From assembly GCA_902363875.1 (NCBI GenBank), contig CABJBO010000056.1:1-6049 (forward strand): a DNA stretch of 6,049 nt, given 5' to 3'. The stretch's first letter is position 1. Each line of letters opens with the position of its first letter. Source of the DNA: Coriobacteriaceae bacterium (GTDB taxonomy: Bacteria > Actinomycetota > Coriobacteriia > Coriobacteriales > Coriobacteriaceae). A program made the position numbers and the translations under genes. The notes under the pieces are model-generated. The model was not told the origin of the DNA and ran no database searches. It saw only the letters and a program-made list of their open reading frames with translations. This document shows, one piece after another, positions 1 through 6,049 of the stretch.

Positions 1-55
1 TGCGGCGTAGGCCGCTTATTAGCCCGTCCAAGAATTGGGGCGCAGTTCATTGCCT

Positions 56-99
56 CGGGGCTTTTTTCTTACCTACTGAAAGTAGTCAAAAAAGCCCCG
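56..99. repeat. 12-bp inverted repeat with nested hairpin
   Basis: CGGGGCTTTTTT (56-67) is perfectly complementary to AAAAAAGCCCCG (88-99). Inside it CTACT (73-77) pairs with AGTAG (81-85) around GAA. The T-run sits in the 5' arm and no T-run follows the 3' arm on either strand, so this is not a textbook intrinsic terminator, although it may end transcription from an upstream gene outside the window. A second CTACT at 111-115 could compete for AGTAG. The element may be a dispersed intergenic repeat of this genus, but copy number cannot be seen here. Confidence 0.6.
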
Positions 100-121
100 T
101 CCCAAATTAACTACTTTGATT

Positions 122-151
122 TTGTGTGCTGTGCGAAAGATTGGGTAGTAT
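122..151 (+). promoter_or_regulatory. possible sigma-70-type promoter for the nuclease-family gene
   Basis: TTGTGT (122-127) and TAGTAT (146-151) are separated by 18 bases and lie in the AT-rich part of the leader. Matches to the consensus are only 3/6 and 4/6, so the call is weak. If it is used, the transcript would begin near 158 and carry a small GCGGC/GCCGC hairpin (163-167 with 173-177) ahead of the ribosome binding site. Confidence 0.25.
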
Positions 152-196
152 AGCTATTCAATGCGGCGGGCTGCCGCGTGTTAACCGCTACGTACC

Positions 197-203
197 GGAG
201 GTG
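197..203 (+). promoter_or_regulatory. ribosome binding site deciding the start at 208
   Basis: GGAGGTG lies four bases before ATG at 208. The reading frame is open further upstream to a GTG at 178, but that codon has no Shine-Dalgarno sequence and the added residues do not look like part of the family. The ATG at 208 is therefore the start. Confidence 0.8.
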
Positions 204-207
204 TTCC

Positions 208-708
208 ATGGTTCGTGTCGACATAGAGACCATCGTCATGGCCGCCGGTCCCGTGCCATCGCTTATCGTGCTTCGTGAGCGCAGCAGCAAATCGGACTCG
301 CCCGCGCCGCTGCGTTCCCTTTCCATTCAGACTGGTTCGTTTGAAGCTGCTGCCATCAGCCGCGGCATCGATAGCGGCCGCGCCGAGCGCCCGATCACCC
401 ATGACCTGTTGCTCGATACCGTTGACGCCCTGGGCGCCAAGCTCGAGCGCATCGAGATCGTTCGCGCCGAGCCGCCAGTGTTCTACGCGACGATCGTCGT
501 ACTGGCCGATGGCGAGGAGCGCAAGATCGACGCTCGTCCCAGTGATGCCATTGCCCTTGCCGTGCGCAGCAATGCTCCCATGTTTGTGGAGGACGACATC
601 ATGAATCGCCTGGGCACTGTTTCCACCCACGCCGAGGATGTCGACGACGAGCAGGAGTTCGAGAAGTTCGACGAGTTCGTCCATACGCTCTCCCCCGATG
701 ACTTCTAA
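208..708 (+). CDS. bifunctional nuclease (DUF151/BFN) family protein
   Basis: This 166-residue protein matches the single-domain bifunctional nuclease family (DUF151, the fold of Thermotoga TM0160), whose members are usually about 130-170 residues. Family hallmarks visible are RPITHDLL (61-68), the core DARPSDAIALAVR (108-120) and PMFV (124-127). The N-terminal strand VRVDIETIVMAAG and the segment SLSIQTGSFEAAAIS fit the first half of the domain. The C-terminal tail (about 142-166) is acidic, rich in Asp and Glu. There is no signal peptide, so it should be cytoplasmic. Some family members have been reported to have RNase and DNase activity, but the physiological role in actinobacteria is unclear and none is claimed here. 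It is the first of three closely spaced forward genes ahead of typA. The family call is firm; nuclease activity is inferred. Confidence 0.88.
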   Translation: MVRVDIETIVMAAGPVPSLIVLRERSSKSDSPAPLRSLSIQTGSFEAAAISRGIDSGRAERPITHDLLLDTVDALGAKLERIEIVRAEPPVFYATIVVLADGEERKIDARPSDAIALAVRSNAPMFVEDDIMNRLGTVSTHAEDVDDEQEFEKFDEFVHTLSPDDF

Positions 709-741
709 ATGCGGGGCGGCAGGGTTGCGGAGTGTTCGCTG

Positions 742-1098
742 ATGGCCAGCGGTATGTCGGCTGAGGCGGCGGCCATTGCGCGCGAGGCCCAGATGCGCTC
801 GGAGGCATCCGAGGCGGCACGCATTGCCTATGTGACGCAGGCCCGCACGCTTCGCGAGCGCCGCGGCTCGTTTATCAAGATGGTTGTCGTCTCCGCCCTT
901 GTCGCGGCAATCTGCTCGCGCCTTCGTGGTACAGTTGGTGCGCTTGGGTTTTCGATTTCAACAGGCTTGGTAATCTGGGGTGTGGTCGATGCAGTAATGC
1001 TGACCAACCAGATCAAGGTACTCGACAAGCGCGCGATGGATATGATGCGCGCCCGCGACGCTGCCGCCAAGATCGCTGCCGAGGCACAAGAACTGTAA
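742..1098 (+). CDS. small two-helix membrane protein of unknown function
   Basis: I do not recognise a family. The protein has 118 residues. An Ala/Glu/Arg-rich N-terminal helix (about 5-42, with RTLRERRG) leads to two hydrophobic segments (about 44-60 and 64-88) joined by the short SRLRGT turn. A second charged Ala-rich helix (about 90-118, KVLDKRAMDMMRARDAAAK) follows. Both ends probably lie in the cytoplasm as coiled or amphipathic helices, with a helical hairpin in the membrane. The start at 742 is chosen because CGGAG (728-732) lies nine bases upstream. An in-frame ATG at 709 abuts the previous stop codon (TAA then ATG) but has no Shine-Dalgarno sequence; it would add 11 residues and translational coupling. 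A third in-frame ATG is at 754. The gene is probably co-transcribed with the nuclease-family gene. Confidence 0.7.
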   Translation: MASGMSAEAAAIAREAQMRSEASEAARIAYVTQARTLRERRGSFIKMVVVSALVAAICSRLRGTVGALGFSISTGLVIWGVVDAVMLTNQIKVLDKRAMDMMRARDAAAKIAAEAQEL

Positions 1099-1128
1099 CG
1101 ACGCCAGACTCGATGGGAAGGTCTAAAG

Positions 1129-1578
1129 ATGGCACAGGATATGCAGGACGCCGGTAACGTCTCCGCCGAGCTCGACGCCATGGTGTGTGACCTGATTGGT
1201 GCGTTCTTGGACGACCTTGCCGCCGGCGAGAACCCGGGCGTAGTTGTGGCGATCGAGGACGCTGCTTCCAACCGATATCTGGCGGCGCTCGACGAGGACG
1301 GCGAAGAGGCATGCCTCGAGGCGGCCACCAACTTTATCTCCGAGCACAAGATGGGTCTTAAGGACGAGGGCCTGGGCCGCATCGCCCGCTATGCCATCGG
1401 CTACACCGGTTGTGTCGAAATTGACGGCGGCTATCACGACGCCCTGCTCGTGAGCTTCTTCGAAACCACGCTCGAGAGCGGTTTTTCGGCATACGTGCTG
1501 TATGAGGGCATGGGTGCCGGCGATGGTTTTATGTGGAGCGACCCTGAACCTGCAGGTGAGGAAACCCCTCTTATCTAA
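1129..1578 (+). CDS. small acidic protein of unknown function
   Basis: This 149-residue protein has no family I recognise. It is strikingly acidic: I count 30 Asp/Glu against five Lys/Arg (R49, K74, K78, R84, R87). It has no signal peptide or membrane segment, so it should be a soluble cytoplasmic protein. Segments such as PGVVVAIEDAASNRYLAAL (36-54), GRIARYAIGYTGCVEIDGG (83-101) and HDALLVSFFET (103-113) suggest a compact alpha/beta domain, and the C-terminus is a disordered-looking acidic Pro/Gly tail. Cys residues occur at 20, 62 and 95 without a metal-site pattern. The start is well supported by GGGAAGG (1115-1121) seven bases before ATG. An ATG at 1141 is a weaker alternative. The gene lies 30 bases after the small membrane protein and 117 bases before typA, so it likely belongs to the upstream transcription unit. 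Confidence 0.75.
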   Translation: MAQDMQDAGNVSAELDAMVCDLIGAFLDDLAAGENPGVVVAIEDAASNRYLAALDEDGEEACLEAATNFISEHKMGLKDEGLGRIARYAIGYTGCVEIDGGYHDALLVSFFETTLESGFSAYVLYEGMGAGDGFMWSDPEPAGEETPLI

Positions 1579-1695
1579 AATCGCTAAAATAAACGAGTTT
1601 TCGGTAAAAGGCTCAATATTCCCGCTGAGCGTTGTATCGCTGGGCGGGCCGCATACGCGTGCCGTTTGTATATGGATAGAAGATAGGGGAACTAC
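1579..1695 (+). other. typA leader region
   Basis: The first 45 bases are AT-rich and the rest is GC-rich. GCTCA (1611-1615) can pair with TGAGC (1626-1630). I see no convincing -35/-10 pair: TATATG at 1669-1674 has no matching -35 at the right distance. There is no terminator for the upstream genes, so read-through into typA is possible. TAGGGGA (1684-1690) six bases before ATG is the typA ribosome binding site. Confidence 0.5.
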
Positions 1696-3534
<1,839 letters not shown>

Positions 3535-3561
3535 GCGCTGGGGCTTATAACTGCCAATAAG

Positions 3562-3596
3562 AAAGGGCGTCGACCGCAATGGTCGGCGCCCTTTTT
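3562..3596. terminator. bidirectional intrinsic terminator between convergent genes
   Basis: GGGCGTCGACC (3565-3575) pairs with GGTCGGCGCCC (3581-3591) over 11 positions with one T-G wobble and a five-base loop (GCAAT). A run of five T (3592-3596) follows on the plus strand, ending typA. On the minus strand the same stem is followed by TTTCTTATT, so it can also stop the convergent gene that ends at 3664. Confidence 0.92.
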
Positions 3597-3623
3597 GGTG
3601 CAATGGGATCAGGTTGCTTTGCG

Positions 3624-3656
3624 CCACCACAAAGGTGCCTGGCCCTTTTGTGGTGG
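3624..3656. repeat. 10-bp inverted repeat hairpin
   Basis: CCACCACAAA (3624-3633) and TTTGTGGTGG (3647-3656) are perfectly complementary, with a 13-base loop that can add a GG/CC extension past one bulged T. No T-run follows on either strand, so it is not itself an intrinsic terminator. It may act as a 3'-end stabilising hairpin for the minus-strand gene, or be a copy of a dispersed palindromic repeat. Confidence 0.65.
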
Positions 3657-3663
3657 TTGGCGG

Positions 3664-4809
3664 CTAGGCGGTGGGGAGTCCTGGCGTGTTAGCCGGCTGC
3701 TGTGGCTTGAGGTGGGCGTTGCGCCAGATGATCTGGATGGCGTAGCCGAGCGTGAAGACGAAGGCTACACCGCTGACAAAGTTGCCCATAAGAGGAAGTG
3801 CCGTGAGTGCGCCCGCGACGATACCGCCCACGGCGGCCATGGCGTAGCGGTTTTGGTTGTGTCCGACCATGCGCGCGACCGCGGTGCCCGTAAATGCCGC
3901 CGAGACCAAAGCGATGCCGATGACGCCGCACATGAGGGCGGCGGCGAGCGACAGGCCTGCAATCGAGATGATGAGCAGCAGCACGGCGGGAGCGACGGCG
4001 ACCGTGCCCAGAAGACCACTTACCCACAGCGGCATGGGACGCTGATGGAGCATGCCGGCAGCGCTGGCGGTTGCGCGTGGAAAGACAAGCTCAAGCAGGA
4101 TGGCGACAAAGCAGGTGGAAAGCGCCGCGGCAACGATGCCGCCGATAATGTCGTTGGCCGTAGAGGTGTTCTCGTTCTCGGTCCGGTCGATCTTGAGAGC
4201 TCCGACCTGGGCGCCCTCGGCCCGCTCGGGGTCCTGTGAGACGTGGGCGTTCACCGTGCCGGTGATGCGGGCGTTTTTACCCAGGATGAGCTTGTCGGCC
4301 CAGACCTCAACATCGCCATCGACGGTGCCGTCGATGGTTACGGTGTCGCCGGCAAGCGCCGCCGATTTGGCGGAGCCGCGCAGGGCGACCGTTTCGCCTG
4401 CCGCGTAAAAACAGTTGGCGGTGCTGCCGGTGTTGAGCACGACGTGCTGGCCGGCCACCGTGACGCTGCCATCGATTGCGGTTTTGGCGATATCGATGGT
4501 GCGTGCCGCCAGACGAACGGCGCCGCCTACGGTGCAATCGCGAATCGACAGGTTCTCACCCGCCGCGATAATATCGCGGCCGATGGAGGCGTCGTCTAGG
4601 TTGAGACTTTGGCCGGCCCAGTACAGGTCGCCTTCGATACCGGACGGAGTTGAGTCAACTTCGGTTGCGAGCACGTTTCCCGCGGTGTCGGTGCCGGCGA
4701 ACGACACCGTGGGAAGTGCGGTGAGCGCGAGCGCAATCAGCGCGAATAGGATGGTGATGCGGGTCTGCGCTTTGTGGCGCCGGATCGACGGTACTTGGTT
4801 GCAAGGCAT
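3664..4809 (-). CDS. secreted bactofilin-like beta-helix protein with C-terminal membrane domain
   Basis: This 381-residue protein begins with a basic N-terminus (RRHKAQTR) and a signal peptide core (about 18-33) ending in VSFA, with likely cleavage after A38. Residues about 58-190 are short hydrophobic repeats such as GDIIAAGENLSI, GSVTVAGQHVVL, KSAALAGDTVTIDG and GDVEVWADKLIL. They give the turn-by-turn pattern of a polymer-forming (bactofilin-like) beta-helix. An acidic linker (about 193-218) leads to four predicted membrane segments (about 222-243, 262-285, 286-311 and 324-362, the last possibly two helices), followed by a basic Pro-rich tail. The predicted topology places the beta-helix outside the membrane, whereas classical bactofilins are cytoplasmic. 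The start at 4809 is chosen over an in-frame ATG at 4857 because AAGGA (4816-4820) precedes it by six bases and the signal peptide then sits at the N-terminus. An inverted repeat directly upstream suggests regulation by a repressor. The specific function is unknown. Confidence 0.8.
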   Translation of the reverse strand: MPCNQVPSIRRHKAQTRITILFALIALALTALPTVSFAGTDTAGNVLATEVDSTPSGIEGDLYWAGQSLNLDDASIGRDIIAAGENLSIRDCTVGGAVRLAARTIDIAKTAIDGSVTVAGQHVVLNTGSTANCFYAAGETVALRGSAKSAALAGDTVTIDGTVDGDVEVWADKLILGKNARITGTVNAHVSQDPERAEGAQVGALKIDRTENENTSTANDIIGGIVAAALSTCFVAILLELVFPRATASAAGMLHQRPMPLWVSGLLGTVAVAPAVLLLIISIAGLSLAAALMCGVIGIALVSAAFTGTAVARMVGHNQNRYAMAAVGGIVAGALTALPLMGNFVSGVAFVFTLGYAIQIIWRNAHLKPQQPANTPGLPTA

Positions 4810-4821
4810 AGTGAATCCTTC

Positions 4822-4846
4822 GTTAGATACTCGACAGGTATCTAAC
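4822..4846 (-). promoter_or_regulatory. probable operator: 9-bp-arm inverted repeat
   Basis: GTTAGATAC (4822-4830) and GTATCTAAC (4838-4846) are perfect inverted repeats around seven bases (TCGACAG). The repeat lies one base upstream of the Shine-Dalgarno AAGGA and 12 bases before the start of the beta-helix protein gene. Its size and symmetry fit the site of a dimeric repressor. It could also form an mRNA hairpin beside the ribosome binding site. No regulator gene is in the window and the cognate protein is unknown. I see no clear -35/-10 pair upstream. Confidence 0.55.
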
Positions 4847-4915
4847 AGGGTACCCAACGCGCGGGCGCTCTAAAAGAATCTCTCGGTTGCATTTCGAGGG
4901 GTTGTGCTGTGCTAC

Positions 4916-5605
4916 CTACTTTTTACGGTGCAAAAAGCGCGCGATGTCTTCCTCGGTAGGGCTTTTAATGTCAAAGCGCAGTGATAGCCAACGCAGCCCC
5001 ATGGTCACCACAACGCATACGACCAGTGCGGCAACATTGCTCATGAGGCCGCTCATGACGAGGGCTACATAGCTTGCCGATCCGGCGATGGCCGCGATGG
5101 CATAGAAGTTGGTGCGTTGGAAAATGCCCGGGACCACGCCCATAAAGCCGTCGCGCAGCATGCCGCCGCCCACGGCGGTAAAGAAGCCCATCATGATACA
5201 TACGGCGGGCGCAAATCCGTACACCAACGCCTTGTCCGCGCCGGTTGCTGCATAGATGCCGACCGAGATGATGTCGAGCAGGGGAATGAGTTTTTCGGGC
5301 TTATCGACGATTGCCGGGAAGATATAGATGATGGCGGCTGTGGCGATGGAGAGCGGTAGTGCCATGGGCTGGTTGAGGATGTAGACGTTGCCGACCTGGA
5401 GCGTCATATCGCGCAAAAGACCGCCGCCCAGACCGCAGACCACCGCGAGCGCGACCGCGCCCACCAGGTCGAGCTTGTGCTCGCGAGCGACCAGCACGCC
5501 CGAGATCGATGCCGCGACAACGGCGAACATCTCGAGCCAAAATGGGATAGCGACCATGGCATCCGAGGCGTGTGAAGTAACAGTCATAGCGGCGACGACG
5601 GGCAA
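4916..5605 (-). CDS. TRIC cation channel (UPF0126/YicG) family membrane protein
   Basis: The protein consists of two homologous halves of the UPF0126 type, each with three helices, plus a final helix (about seven membrane segments). The signature GGGxxRD occurs once per half: GGGLLRD (60-66) and GGGMLRD (146-152). This duplicated motif marks the bacterial TRIC channels, trimeric monovalent-cation channels of the inner membrane. The 229-residue length fits the family (about 200-230). The C-terminus is cytoplasmic and charged (about 208-229, ending RFLHRKK). The start is uncertain. TTG at 5605 is preferred because AAAGGA (5613-5618) lies seven bases upstream. ATG at 5587 would give 223 residues but has no Shine-Dalgarno sequence, and the frame stays open to 5722. 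The gap to the next minus-strand gene is 106 bases, so the two could share a transcript, although that gene has its own apparent operator. Bacterial homologues are K+ permeable; specificity here is not visible. Confidence 0.88.
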   Translation of the reverse strand: MPVVAAMTVTSHASDAMVAIPFWLEMFAVVAASISGVLVAREHKLDLVGAVALAVVCGLGGGLLRDMTLQVGNVYILNQPMALPLSIATAAIIYIFPAIVDKPEKLIPLLDIISVGIYAATGADKALVYGFAPAVCIMMGFFTAVGGGMLRDGFMGVVPGIFQRTNFYAIAAIAGSASYVALVMSGLMSNVAALVVCVVVTMGLRWLSLRFDIKSPTEEDIARFLHRKK

Positions 5606-5720
5606 GATGAGGTCCTTTGATTCTCGGGTTTGAACAATGCCCGTACATAGTACATGGTTGGCGGCGATTGAGACCCTATTGCTCGGCAAACGGTAGGGAC
5701 TGGGAACGGTCATGGGTACC
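5606..5720 (-). other. leader of the TRIC-family gene
   Basis: The region contains the AAAGGA ribosome binding site (5613-5618) and a GTACATA/GTACAT tandem (5643-5655). On the minus strand it holds most of a mini-ORF that begins in the neighbouring inverted repeat. I find no promoter with two acceptable hexamers. Although it is open in the same frame as the downstream gene, the encoded residues (with several Pro, Arg and Asn) are unlike the membrane family and are probably not translated as part of it. Confidence 0.4.
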
Positions 5721-5726
5721 AAACAT
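5676..5726 (-). CDS. possible 16-residue leader peptide
   Basis: On the minus strand GGAGGC (5735-5740) lies eight bases before ATG at 5726, opening MFGTHDRSQSLPFAEQ and then TAG. A second ATG at 5732 would add two residues. It lies upstream of the TRIC-family gene, in another frame. Supporting evidence is only the good ribosome binding site and its mirror copy on the other strand; the peptide resembles nothing I know. Confidence 0.2.
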   Translation of the reverse strand: MFGTHDRSQSLPFAEQ

Positions 5727-5785
5727 GTGCATCAGCCTCCAAAGATGCCGAAAAATGTCGTTTTTGGAGGGTGATGTACATGTTT
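5721..5785. repeat. 65-base inverted repeat with 23-base arms
   Basis: The arms 5721-5743 and 5763-5785 are complementary at 21 of 23 positions, around a 19-base loop. One of the two exceptions (5729 with 5777) is a G-T pair in RNA. Each arm contains, reading outward, TTTGGAGG, then TGATG, then ACATGTTT. A Shine-Dalgarno sequence and start codons therefore point outward on both strands. No T-run is placed as for a terminator. It could be a small mobile or dispersed repeat, or a divergent initiation region created by inverted duplication. Confidence 0.75.
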
Positions 5786-5827
5786 GAGATTCAAGGTGAA
5801 ATCGAAAGCAATGGGGGACGTGGCTGA
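5780..5827 (+). CDS. possible 15-residue mini-ORF or truncated gene start
   Basis: GGAGGG (5766-5771) lies eight bases before ATG at 5780, opening MFEIQGEIESNGGRG and then TGA at 5825-5827. An ATG at 5774 would add two residues. It mirrors the mini-ORF on the opposite strand. The sequence could be a leader peptide or the start of a gene cut off by the following hairpin block. I cannot assign a function. Confidence 0.2.
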   Translation: MFEIQGEIESNGGRG

Positions 5828-5842
5828 ATAGGAGGGATGTCC

Positions 5843-5923
5843 AAATTTTGAGCGGAGCTCAAAATTTATTCGGTCGGCTTGCGCCGACCGCGCTGCGCTA
5901 AAAACGTGCCACTGGCGCGTTTT
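5843..5923. repeat. three-hairpin repeat block
   Basis: Three consecutive stem-loops fill this stretch. AAATTTTGAGC (5843-5853) pairs perfectly with GCTCAAAATTT (5857-5867) around GGA. CGGTCGGC (5871-5878) pairs perfectly with GCCGACCG (5883-5890) around TTGC. AAAACGTGCC (5901-5910) pairs with GGCGCGTTTT (5914-5923) around ACT, with one T-G wobble. The modular design recalls BOX/REP-type intergenic repeats or a structured RNA. GCGGAGC in the first hairpin (5852-5858) is also complementary to GCTCCGC at 5930-5936, allowing an alternative or tertiary pairing. Confidence 0.75.
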
Positions 5924-5942
5924 CTTTACGCTCCGCGTCCTG

Positions 5943-5969
5943 ACGGGTTCGAATCCCTCCTCCTCCGCC
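5943..5969 (+). pseudogene. serine-tRNA-like 3' end (T-loop and acceptor) without a tRNA body
   Basis: GGGTTCGAATCCC (5945-5957) is a perfect tRNA T-loop core, and CTCCTCC-G-CC (5960-5969) reads as a 3' acceptor strand, discriminator and CC. Serine tRNAs characteristically end this way. The outer T-stem pairs fail (AC opposite TC), and there is no anticodon arm upstream, only the hairpin block. At 5831-5842 the sequence GGAGGGATGTCC resembles a serine tRNA 5' end and pairs with the acceptor at six of seven positions. I read this as a tRNA remnant or an attachment-site copy, not a functional tRNA. Confidence 0.5.
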
Positions 5970-5999
5970 GTATTTGCTTGTAAGGGACTCTAAACAAAA

Positions 6000-6049
6000 G
6001 GCTCTGTTAGACCACATTTGACACGATCGGCTGTTCGTCGAACCGGGAA
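6000..6049. mobile_element. possible insertion-sequence end at the window edge
   Basis: GGCTCTGTTAGACC begins at 6000 after an A-rich stretch (AAACAAAAG). Its GGCTCT start resembles terminal repeats of ISL3-family elements. GTTCG-T-CGAAC (6033-6043) is a small palindrome further in. No transposase or second end is within the window, so this is a pattern match only. Confidence 0.2.

Noticed and set aside
1..153. Open plus-strand frame from the window edge to a TAG at 151-153
   Set aside because: It runs through the inverted repeat and the AT-rich leader and gives an unconvincing protein. It has no start in the window and is probably non-coding.
1632..1674. typA promoter with TTGTAT and TATATG
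   Set aside because: The two hexamers are 31 bases apart, and no other pair at 16-18 bases matches well.
3595..4239. A 214-codon plus-strand frame across the beta-helix gene
   Set aside because: It starts inside the typA terminator, lacks a ribosome binding site and lies opposite a gene with a clear signal peptide and membrane segments.
4847..4915. Terminator between the two minus-strand genes
   Set aside because: Only a 4-bp CTCG/CGAG stem precedes the TTCTTTT on the minus strand, too weak to call.
5795..5969. tmRNA or selenocysteine tRNA
   Set aside because: The 3' end has a tRNA T-loop, but there is no tmRNA 5' domain with its TTCGAC motif, no tag reading frame, and no TCA anticodon arm or long variable arm as needed for selC.

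Overview
The window looks like chromosomal DNA of a high-GC Coriobacteriia, most likely Collinsella or a close relative. This rests on GC-rich coding sequence with strong NNC/NNG codon preference, SD-led starts, two small lineage-type unknown proteins beside a bifunctional nuclease and TypA, and the style of the intergenic hairpins. No 16S or other phylogenetic marker is present, so the genus is an inference.

Layout. Positions 1-207 are intergenic and hold a 12-bp inverted repeat, a possible promoter and a strong ribosome binding site. Positions 208-1578 hold three tightly spaced forward genes: a bifunctional nuclease (DUF151) family protein, a small two-helix membrane protein and a small very acidic protein. 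After a 117-base gap comes typA/bipA (1696-3534), the translational GTPase, with codon use typical of a highly expressed gene. A strong rho-independent terminator (3562-3596), usable from both sides, separates typA from two genes on the minus strand. These are a secreted or membrane-anchored protein with a bactofilin-like beta-helix and four C-terminal membrane segments (3664-4809), and a TRIC/UPF0126 cation-channel family protein (4916-5605). A 9-bp-arm inverted repeat, a likely operator, lies immediately upstream of the first of these.

Positions 5606-6049 hold no normal-length gene but are the most structured part of the window. They contain a 65-base inverted repeat (23-base arms) that carries SD+ATG signals facing outward on both strands, each opening a mini-ORF. 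Next is a block of three consecutive hairpins, flanked by sequence resembling the 5' end (GGAGGGATGTCC) and the 3' end (T-loop and acceptor) of a serine tRNA. Finally there is a stretch at the right edge that might be the end of an insertion sequence. I read the tRNA-like part as a remnant or as a hairpin element lodged in a tRNA-like context, not as a working tRNA.

The forward genes join general translation functions (TypA) to unknown small proteins and may be partly co-transcribed. The minus genes are envelope or membrane functions with no visible link to typA. I found no CRISPR array, no recombinase gene and no recognisable defence system.
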